Shown here one piece after another: positions 5,524-9,964 of a stretch of 9,964 nt of DNA; position 1 is the stretch's first letter, and the number at the start of each line of letters is the position of its first letter. Source of the DNA: UBA668 sp966112835 (GTDB taxonomy: Bacteria > Actinomycetota > Acidimicrobiia > Acidimicrobiales > Ilumatobacteraceae); contig CBHWEI010000144.1 of the NCBI GenBank assembly GCA_966112835.1, positions 1-9,964 on the forward strand. The letters are read 5' to 3'. The notes below the pieces were generated by a model, which did no database searches, was not told the origin of the DNA, and saw only the letters and a list, made by a program, of their open reading frames with translations. Both the position numbers and the translations under genes were made by a program.

Positions 5524-5551
5524 GTCACGCAGAACTCAAGTTCTGCGCGAC
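5524..5551. repeat. 28-bp palindromic element, copy 1 (between divergent trpF and membrane-protein genes)
   Basis: The left arm is GTCACGCAGAACTC and the right arm AAGTTCTGCGCGAC. The arms pair over 13 positions with one mismatch, and the central CA is unpaired. It matches copy 2 at 26 of 28 positions. It lies between two gene starts, so here it cannot be serving simply as a terminator of either. Confidence 0.85.
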
Positions 5552-5581
5552 AGGTGCGGGCCGTGGAGTGCGGGTCGCGCC

Positions 5582-5587
5582 TAGCGT
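5582..5587 (+). promoter_or_regulatory. -10-like TAGCGT six bases before ATG (leaderless start)
   Basis: TAGCGT is followed by six bases and the ATG at 5594, so transcription would start at or beside the A of the start codon. There is no Shine-Dalgarno sequence. The -35 region is G/C-rich and unremarkable apart from a GTGCGGG direct repeat at 5554 and 5568. Confidence 0.5.
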
Positions 5588-5593
5588 GGGGCG

Positions 5594-6520
5594 ATGGGGG
5601 TGGTGCGCCGACAGGACCTGCTGAGGTCGCCCGTGTTCGCGTGCTCCGTCGCGCTGCTCGTGCTGAACGACCACGTGCTCAAGTCGCGGTGGCCGGGTCC
5701 GGTGACCGGCAAGCTCAGCGACGTTGCCGGCGTCACCATGATCGCCATCGTGCTCGCCGCGCTCTCCCGGCGGGTCGACGTCGCCATCGCCGTCACCGCC
5801 CTCGCCTTCGGGCTGTTGAAGACGGTGCCCGCAGCAGCCCACCGGGCGGCACCCGTGCTGGGCGGCACCACACTGACCGACCGCACCGACCTGCTGGCGC
5901 TGCTGGTGCTCGTGCCGCTGGCGTGGTGGCTGCGCACCGAGTCGACCGAACGCGTCCATCGCAGCGTGCCCACCCTGTTCACCGCGCAGGCGGTGCTAGT
6001 GGGTGCCGCCGTCTTCGCGACCACCGCGACGAGCTGCGACGTGAAGGGCGTCGGCTCCATCTACAACTACGACGGCGCGCTGCTCGCGTACAGCGACGGA
6101 ACCCTCCGCAGCGACGACGGCGGCCTCACGTGGACGCGCTGGCCCGGGAACGTCGACATCGATCCCGAGCGGCTGTCGGGGCAGGACAAGACGTGCTTCG
6201 AGACCGTGTGCATCGAGGTCGATGGCGTGCAGCAGACCCTGGTCGAGACGAAGGGCAGAGTGACGACCACCATCCTGGCCCTCGACGACAAGGCGCGAAA
6301 GGAGATCGAGCGCCTCGGCAACCCGGATTGCATCCCGCGCACCTTCCGTAGCCTGGCGAAGATCGATGTCGACAGACAGCCACACGTCGTGGTGTCGATG
6401 GGCCCCGCTGGATCTCTTCATCGGGCGCCCGACGGCACCTGGACCTGGGTGTCGGTGGGCCAATGGCACGTGAAGCCCGGCGCCGACGGTCTGTATCTCG
6501 GCATCCCCGTCGCGCCCTGA
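5594..6520 (+). CDS. Membrane protein with 'GKLSD' N-terminal region and Asp-box extracytoplasmic domain (function unknown)
   Basis: A 308-residue protein. The N-terminal half has about five hydrophobic segments (about 14-26, 44-58, 62-80, 98-113, 128-145) and the block LNDHVLKSRWPGPVTGKLSDVAGV (25-47). LNDxxLK...PGxxTGKLSDxAG is, from memory, a motif of an uncharacterised family of bacterial membrane proteins. TDRTDLLAL (95-103) is another such block. After residue 147 the chain is probably outside the membrane. It holds a BNR/Asp-box motif, SDDGGLTW (173-180), several Cys that could form disulfides, and TWTWVSV near the end. One Asp-box suggests a small or incomplete beta-propeller blade set. 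The start ATG follows a TAGCGT-N6 leaderless signal. Palindromic elements flank the gene on both sides, and it lies opposite to the trp genes. Confidence 0.85.
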   Translation: MGVVRRQDLLRSPVFACSVALLVLNDHVLKSRWPGPVTGKLSDVAGVTMIAIVLAALSRRVDVAIAVTALAFGLLKTVPAAAHRAAPVLGGTTLTDRTDLLALLVLVPLAWWLRTESTERVHRSVPTLFTAQAVLVGAAVFATTATSCDVKGVGSIYNYDGALLAYSDGTLRSDDGGLTWTRWPGNVDIDPERLSGQDKTCFETVCIEVDGVQQTLVETKGRVTTTILALDDKARKEIERLGNPDCIPRTFRSLAKIDVDRQPHVVVSMGPAGSLHRAPDGTWTWVSVGQWHVKPGADGLYLGIPVAP

Positions 6521-6528
6521 CGAGCAGC

Positions 6529-6556
6529 GTCACGCAGAACTTAAGTTCTGCGTGAC
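6529..6556. repeat. 28-bp perfect palindromic element, copy 2
   Basis: The half-site GTCACGCAGAACTT is followed directly by its exact reverse complement, AAGTTCTGCGTGAC. It starts nine bases after the membrane-protein stop codon, within the gap before the lipoprotein gene. As RNA it could form a long hairpin and end the upstream transcript, although no T-run follows. Confidence 0.9.
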
Positions 6557-6568
6557 CCGTCGGACTGG

Positions 6569-6609
6569 GGTTCAGCACCAGGTCGGCGGGGTCGGATTCG
6601 GTTCAGCAC
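6569..6609 (+). repeat. 10-bp direct repeat GGTTCAGCAC, two copies 31 bp apart
   Basis: GGTTCAGCAC occurs at 6569-6578 and again at 6600-6609. The 31-bp period is close to three helical turns. Both copies lie upstream of the presumed -10 (6630) of the lipoprotein gene, where paired activator or repressor sites would be expected. A chance match is possible. Confidence 0.5.
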
Positions 6610-6629
6610 GGGGGTTGCGGGGCGAGGTC

Positions 6630-6635
6630 TAGGGT
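6630..6635 (+). promoter_or_regulatory. -10-like TAGGGT six bases before ATG (leaderless start)
   Basis: TAGGGT is followed by TCGGGC and the ATG at 6642, the same spacing as for the gene at 5594. There is no Shine-Dalgarno sequence. This supports the start chosen for the lipoprotein. Confidence 0.5.
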
Positions 6636-6641
6636 TCGGGC

Positions 6642-7169
6642 ATGCGTCGTCTCACCAGTTCTCTGCTCGTCGGGTTTGCCGCGGTCGCGCTGCTCGGAGC
6701 CTGCGGCAGCGACTCGTCGTCGTCCCCCGCTCCCACCTCCGGCGCCGGCAACGGCACGGGCTCGGAGACCACGGCCGGGTCGAGCAACACCAATTCGCCC
6801 GACACCACGCCCACCGGCGAAGCCGACTGCGCCGCGCTGAAGGACGCGATCACCGGCCTGACCATCAACTGGCAGATCGTGCTCGGCCTGTCGAACAGCG
6901 AGACCTCGGAATGGGCGACGCTGCCCATCGGCACGCTGCCCGACTTGGGCAACCAGATCGCCACGCTGTCGGCTGCGCTGTCGGGTGACTCGGACGCCGT
7001 CGATGCGCTGGCCTACATGAAGGGCGCCGCCGACATCGTCGACCGCGGCCGCGGCGGCGACGCCGCAGCGAAGGACGACCTGGCTGCCTACCTGGGCACG
7101 GACCTGACCGCGAACGTGTCGAAGCAGGTGCCCATCGGCATCGCCTTCAGCAACCTCGGCTGCAGCTAG
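6642..7169 (+). CDS. Small secreted lipoprotein of unknown function
   Basis: A 175-residue predicted lipoprotein. The signal peptide MRRLTSSLLVGFAAVALLGAC ends in a lipobox with Cys21 lipidated. A Ser/Gly/Thr/Pro-rich linker spans about 22-60. The mature domain (61-175) looks mainly helical, with Cys63 near its start and Cys174 next to its end, which could form a disulfide closing the domain. I do not recognise the family. A leaderless-type TAGGGT lies six bases before the ATG. It is the second of two plus-strand genes standing between trpC and trpF, bounded by palindromic elements at 6529 and 7191. The linker style matches the FAS1 lipoprotein, but the mature domains are unrelated by eye. 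Confidence 0.85.
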   Translation: MRRLTSSLLVGFAAVALLGACGSDSSSSPAPTSGAGNGTGSETTAGSSNTNSPDTTPTGEADCAALKDAITGLTINWQIVLGLSNSETSEWATLPIGTLPDLGNQIATLSAALSGDSDAVDALAYMKGAADIVDRGRGGDAAAKDDLAAYLGTDLTANVSKQVPIGIAFSNLGCS

Positions 7170-7176
7170 CGCACGA

Positions 7177-7216
7177 CCGCCCGTACGAGCGTCACGCAGC
7201 ACTCGAGTTCGGGCGG
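7177..7216. terminator. Possible bidirectional terminator between the convergent lipoprotein and trpC genes
   Basis: CCGCCCG (7177-7183) pairs exactly with CGGGCGG (7210-7216). The stem encloses most of the third palindromic-element copy, whose right arm has diverged and supplies the 3' half of this stem. It lies between two gene ends, where a terminator is expected. It has no T-run. Confidence 0.4.
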
Positions 7217-7218
7217 AG
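7191..7218. repeat. 28-bp palindromic element, copy 3 (degenerate right arm)
   Basis: The left arm GTCACGCAGCACTC matches copy 2 at 12 of 14 positions, while the right arm GAGTTCGGGCGGAG matches at only 8 of 14, giving 20 of 28 overall. It is preceded by ACGAGC, which also precedes copy 2 with three extra bases between. It lies between the convergent lipoprotein and trpC ends. Confidence 0.65.
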
Positions 7219-7222
7219 GGGC

Positions 7223-8002
7223 TCAGCCGGCGTTGACGAGGGACCGGATGGCGGCAGCGGGGTCGCCGCTGGTCACCAGGGTTTCGCCCACCAGCACGGC
7301 GTGATAGCCGGCGGCACGCAGGCTGGCCGCGTCGTCGGCGCCACGGACGCCGCTCTCGGCCACCTTCACCACGTCGTCGGGCATGACGCCCGCCATGCGC
7401 ACGGCACGGGCGTGGTCCACCTGGAACGTCACCAGGTCGCGCTGGTTCACACCCACCAAAGTGGCGCCGGCGGCGAGGGCGACGTCGAGCTCGGCCTCGT
7501 CGTGGATCTCGACCAACACGTCGAGCCCGATGCTGACCGCGAGGTCGTGGAAGGCGATGAGCTCGCTCCGCTCGAGCGCTGCGGCGATGAGCAGCACGCA
7601 GTCGGCACCCATGAGCCGGGCGTCGAGCACGTCGAGCTCGCTCACCGTGAAGTCCTTGCGCAGCACCGGCAGCGAACACGCCGCACGAGCAGCCTGCAGG
7701 TCGGCCACGGAACCGCCGAAGAACTCCTCGTCGGTGAGCACCGACAGGCACGACGCTCCCCCACGCTCGTACTCGGCGACGAGCACCGCCGGGTCGAGCC
7801 CGATGTTCAGATCGCCCTTCGACGGCGAGCGCCGCTTCACCTCACTGATGACGCCCAGCTGCGTGCGCCCGGCCAGCGCGGCGCGGAAGCCACGCGTGGC
7901 CGGCATGGCCAGCGCCTGCTCGATGAGCGGGCCGATGGCGCGACCATCGGCCGCCGCCACCTCACGATGGCGGGCGAGGATCTTGTCGAGGTAGGTGGCC
8001 AT
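7223..8002 (-). CDS. trpC: Indole-3-glycerol phosphate synthase
   Basis: A 259-residue TIM barrel that cyclises CdRP to indole-3-glycerol phosphate, the substrate of TrpA. The active-site set is complete: Glu54 and Lys56 in SEVKRRSPSKG, Lys116 in LRKDF, Glu165 in LVEIHDE, Asn186 in VGVNQRDL, and Glu216-Ser217 in AESGV. The spacings match the S. solfataricus enzyme. Gln187 replaces the more usual second Asn of VGVNNRDL. The ATG at 8002 suits the family N-terminus (MATYLDKILA), but no clear ribosome-binding site precedes it, so it may rely on the upstream gene's transcript. It has the same strand as trpFBA but is separated from it by two opposite-strand genes. It ends five bases after the third palindromic element. 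Confidence 0.95.
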   Translation of the reverse strand: MATYLDKILARHREVAAADGRAIGPLIEQALAMPATRGFRAALAGRTQLGVISEVKRRSPSKGDLNIGLDPAVLVAEYERGGASCLSVLTDEEFFGGSVADLQAARAACSLPVLRKDFTVSELDVLDARLMGADCVLLIAAALERSELIAFHDLAVSIGLDVLVEIHDEAELDVALAAGATLVGVNQRDLVTFQVDHARAVRMAGVMPDDVVKVAESGVRGADDAASLRAAGYHAVLVGETLVTSGDPAAAIRSLVNAG

Positions 8003-8049
8003 GGGGGTTGGCGCTGCTTCGTCGGCGATGTCGGGGGTGACGGCGAGGG

Positions 8050-8355
8050 TCAGAGACCCTTGCCGCCGACCGGGTTGACGATGGTCATCGACGGGCGGCC
8101 GGCCAGCACCGGGCCCAGCTTCGGACCGAACACCTTGAACCAGTCGGCCGTCGAGTGCGCGGTGAGCGCGTCGGCGTCGGCGTACTTCTCGTAGAAGTAG
8201 ACGACGTTCTCGTCGTTCGGGTCGGTGTGCAGCAGGTAGATCTCGGTGCCGGCCTCGGACTCGACGTTGTCGAGGGCCTCCTGGATGATGGCGATCGCCT
8301 CGTCACGCTTCCCGGGCTGCAGATCCAGCTTCACCCACACCGACACCTTGCTCAT
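8050..8355 (-). CDS. ABM-domain protein (putative quinol monooxygenase, YgiN-like)
   Basis: A 101-residue protein of the antibiotic-biosynthesis-monooxygenase (ABM) dimeric alpha/beta-barrel group. It opens MSKVSVWVKLDLQPGKRDEA, a typical first strand and turn. Next comes an acid-rich helix, then EIYLLHTDPNDENVVYFYEKYAD (strands 2-3) and DALTAHSTADWFKVFGPKL, where the HxxxxxF pattern is the usual family block. Relatives oxidise quinols or polyketide-like substrates without cofactor, but many have no known substrate and none can be inferred here. The start ATG at 8355 has AGGGAG about six bases upstream. It ends 47 bases before trpC on the same strand, so the two may share a transcript. It diverges from the response-regulator gene across 65 bases. 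Confidence 0.85.
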   Translation of the reverse strand: MSKVSVWVKLDLQPGKRDEAIAIIQEALDNVESEAGTEIYLLHTDPNDENVVYFYEKYADADALTAHSTADWFKVFGPKLGPVLAGRPSMTIVNPVGGKGL

Positions 8356-8408
8356 GACCACTCCCTGGCGACTGCACCGCCGGCGGCGATGTCCGTTCGG
8401 CACCGTAC

Positions 8409-8414
8409 CAGCGT
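8409..8414 (+). promoter_or_regulatory. -10-like CAGCGT six bases before the response-regulator ATG
   Basis: CAGCGT is followed by six bases and the ATG at 8421, one base from the TAGCGT in front of the gene at 5594. It is a weaker match than the TAnnnT examples. A 10-bp palindrome, CCGCCGGCGG, lies at 8377-8386 in the same divergent gap. Confidence 0.3.
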
Positions 8415-8420
8415 GCCACC

Positions 8421-9128
8421 ATGAGGGACGTGGCCGAACCCCCCAACGGTGAACGCAACCTGGTGATCGTCGAGGACGATCCGAACATCGCCGACCTGCT
8501 CGACGCCTACCTGCGCGACGCCGGTTTCCGTGTGCTGCAGGCGTCTCGCGGTGAGCGCGGGCTGGAGCTCGTCGAGCTGCACCGGCCGGTGATGGTCATC
8601 CTCGACATCGGTCTGCCCGACATCGACGGCTTCGAGGTCTGCCGCCGCATCCGCACGCGCAGCAGCGTGCCCGTGCTGTTCCTCACCGCCCGCGACGGCG
8701 AGATCGACCGCATCCTCGGGCTGGAACTGGGCGCCGACGACTACGTCACCAAGCCGTTCTCGCCGCGCGAGATCGTCGCCCGCGTCAAGGCCATCCTGCG
8801 CCGCGGCCAGGTGGACCAGCGCGCCGAGGCGGCCTCGCCCGGCGTCATCACCATCGGCGACGACTACGAGATCGACGTGCCCCGCCGCGAAGTGCGCCAC
8901 CGCGGTGAGGCGGTCGCGATGGCGACCCGCGAGTTCGACCTGATCGCTCACCTCGCCCGCAACCAGGGCCTGGCCCTGTCGCGCCAGCAACTGCTGGACG
9001 GTGTGTGGGGCGACGACTGGATCGGCGACGACCGCACCGTCGACGTGCACGTCCGCCAACTGCGCAAGAAGCTGGGCGACGACCTGCCGCTGGCCACGGT
9101 GTGGGGCATCGGCTACCGGCTGGGCTGA
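8421..9128 (+). CDS. OmpR/PhoB-family response regulator
   Basis: A 235-residue cytosolic transcription factor. The receiver domain (about 13-125) has the acidic pair Asp19-Asp20, phospho-acceptor Asp62 in LDIGLPDIDG, Thr89 in FLTAR, and Lys111 in YVTKPFSP. The C-terminal winged-helix domain (about 140-234) contains ATREFDLIAHLARN, LSRQQLLDGVWG, RTVDVHVRQLRKKL and GIGYRLG. The kinase gene begins 46 bases downstream, so the two form a two-component system; the stimulus is unknown. The ATG at 8421 has a CAGCGT leaderless-type signal. A GTG at 8430 is an alternative, since MRDV precedes a non-conserved stretch. A direct repeat with 11-bp period, the geometry bound by this family, lies just past the gene at 9138-9155. 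Confidence 0.95.
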   Translation: MRDVAEPPNGERNLVIVEDDPNIADLLDAYLRDAGFRVLQASRGERGLELVELHRPVMVILDIGLPDIDGFEVCRRIRTRSSVPVLFLTARDGEIDRILGLELGADDYVTKPFSPREIVARVKAILRRGQVDQRAEAASPGVITIGDDYEIDVPRREVRHRGEAVAMATREFDLIAHLARNQGLALSRQQLLDGVWGDDWIGDDRTVDVHVRQLRKKLGDDLPLATVWGIGYRLG

Positions 9129-9137
9129 CGGTGCACC

Positions 9138-9155
9138 TCACAGTTCCCTCACACG
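9138..9155 (+). promoter_or_regulatory. PhoP-box-like direct repeat between response-regulator and kinase genes
   Basis: TCACAGT, four bases (TCCC), then TCACACG. From memory, M. tuberculosis PhoP binds TCACAGC(N4)TCACAGC; the two half-sites here match it at 6 and 5 of 7 positions with the same 11-bp period. It sits about 20-37 bases before the kinase ATG, at the -35 region if the kinase message is leaderless. GTGCAC flanks it at 9131-9136 and 9155-9160. Confidence 0.45.
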
Positions 9156-9162
9156 TGCACGG

Positions 9163-9168
9163 CACGAT
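9163..9168 (+). promoter_or_regulatory. -10-like CACGAT six bases before the kinase ATG
   Basis: CACGAT is followed by GGCGAC and the ATG at 9175, repeating the YAnnnT-N6-ATG spacing. It is weak on its own. It would give the kinase its own promoter in addition to read-through from the response regulator. Confidence 0.3.
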
Positions 9169-9174
9169 GGCGAC

Positions 9175-9964
9175 ATGACCCGTCGGCTCGCGCTCGTCAT
9201 CGTCAGCGTCGTCGTCGCCACGCTGGTGCTCGCTGGTGGCGGCACGCTGGCCCTCGCCGCCGTGCGCGCCCGCCACACCACCGAGAACGAACTGCGCACG
9301 CAGACCACCGAGTTCGCCGCCAACATCGCCGAGTTCCTGGTGACCGACCAGCCGGTCGACACGCCCGAGGGCCTGCGTCAGCTGAAGACCCGCATCCGCC
9401 TGCTGCAACGACTGAAGTCGGTGGTGCCGGGCAGCGAGTTCACCGTGCTCACCTCGAACCGGCAGGGCGTGTACGACCTGACCGAACTGCCCGACGGCAT
9501 CACGCTCTCCCCCACCGAGGTGACCGCGCTGCAGCAGGGCACCGTCGTGTCGGGCATCCAACGCCGCGTCGCCTACGCCATCGCCCCCACCGTCGCCCCC
9601 ACCGGCCGGGCGTTCGCCGTGGCCGCGACACAACCCATCGACGCCAACCTCGGCGCGTCCATCCGCCTGTTCCTGTGGGCCGCCGTCGCCACCATCGTGC
9701 TCGCCCTCGGCGCGGCCGTGCTGCTGGGCCGCCGGCTGAGCAAGCCGGTGCGCGACGTGTCCATGGCCGCGCAACAGATCGCCGCGGGCGAGTTGTCGAC
9801 GCGAGTCCCCGAACCGTCGGCCGGCGCGCACGACGAACTGTCCGAGTTGAACCGCAGCGTGAACCACATGGCCGACACGCTGGAACGCAGCCGCACGCTG
9901 GAGCAGCAGTTCCTGCTGTCGGTGAGCCACGACCTGCGCACGCCGCTCACCTCCATCCGCGGCT
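9175..9964 (+). CDS. Sensor histidine kinase, N-terminal part (gene cut by window end)
   Basis: This frame is open to the window end (263 complete codons). The N-terminus MTRRLALVIVSVVVATLVLAGGG gives a first transmembrane segment (about 6-29). An extracytoplasmic sensor region of about 130 residues follows (30-162), then a second transmembrane segment, LFLWAAVATIVLALGAAVLLG (about 165-185). A HAMP linker (186-238) begins RRLSKPVRDV. The dimerisation/phospho-acceptor helix contains FLLSVSHDLRTPLTSIRG, with His252 as the predicted phosphorylation site. The ATP-binding domain lies beyond the window. It is the partner of the adjacent response regulator. The ATG at 9175 was chosen because the earlier ATG at 9167 runs straight into TGA. 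The sensor region is unrecognised, so the signal is unknown. Confidence 0.93.
   Translation, partial: MTRRLALVIVSVVVATLVLAGGGTLALAAVRARHTTENELRTQTTEFAANIAEFLVTDQPVDTPEGLRQLKTRIRLLQRLKSVVPGSEFTVLTSNRQGVYDLTELPDGITLSPTEVTALQQGTVVSGIQRRVAYAIAPTVAPTGRAFAVAATQPIDANLGASIRLFLWAAVATIVLALGAAVLLGRRLSKPVRDVSMAAQQIAAGELSTRVPEPSAGAHDELSELNRSVNHMADTLERSRTLEQQFLLSVSHDLRTPLTSIRG

Noticed and set aside
4773..5528. N-terminal extension of the trpB frame by about 250 codons, as if fused to another protein
   Set aside because: The extension is trpF read out of frame. The TrpB family N-terminus begins right after the ATG at 4772, which has a ribosome-binding site.
6603..7751. 382-codon minus-strand open frame across the lipoprotein gene and into trpC
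   Set aside because: It overlaps two better supported genes in other frames, and its Arg/Gly/Ala composition is typical of a shadow.
8377..8386. Palindrome CCGCCGGCGG in the divergent ABM/response-regulator gap as an operator
   Set aside because: Ten-base G/C-only palindromes are common by chance at this composition, and nothing else supports it.
8848..9930. 360-codon minus-strand frame opposite the response regulator and kinase
   Set aside because: Composition is low-complexity Gly/Arg/His. The plus strand carries receiver, winged-helix, HAMP and H-box motifs in order.

Overview
The window looks like chromosome of a GC-rich actinobacterium. GC-rich third codon positions, long antisense open frames, two lipoproteins with Ser/Thr/Asp-rich linkers and several apparently leaderless genes (TAnnnT about six bases before ATG) all fit. 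The free-standing trpF next to trpBA and the general gene style suggest an Acidimicrobiia-like lineage such as Ilumatobacter relatives, but that placement is inference; no marker gene in the window settles it.

Layout. At the left edge the 3' end of a beta-ketoacyl-ACP synthase II gene (fabF, +) converges on a bcp-fabZ pair (-): a peroxiredoxin overlapping a 3-hydroxyacyl-ACP dehydratase. A perfect 13-bp inverted repeat overlaps the fabF stop codon. Next come an AT-richer 231-bp intergenic stretch, a small conserved protein with two CxxC pairs and an HFHAH motif (-), and a fasciclin (FAS1) lipoprotein (-) whose upstream region carries a sequence very like the mycobacterial SigK promoter. The centre is a trpF-trpB-trpA operon (-) with a terminator-like hairpin after trpA. 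Two plus-strand genes follow: a membrane protein with an Asp-box extracytoplasmic region and a small lipoprotein. Then come trpC and an ABM-domain protein (both -), and on the right edge a diverging OmpR-type response regulator with its histidine kinase (+, cut by the window end).

Functional links. trpC, trpF, trpB and trpA cover the consecutive tryptophan steps from phosphoribosylanthranilate to tryptophan and lie on one strand, but trpC is separated from trpFBA by the two plus-strand genes. The three gaps that delimit those two genes each hold a copy of one 28-bp palindromic element (5524, 6529, 7191). This is the most unusual structure seen: a palindrome-bounded gene pair apparently interrupting a trp operon. 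fabF and fabZ belong to fatty-acid elongation but sit on opposite strands. A PhoP-box-like direct repeat with 11-bp spacing lies between the response-regulator and kinase genes. I saw no tRNA, rRNA, CRISPR array, transposase, integrase or phage gene.
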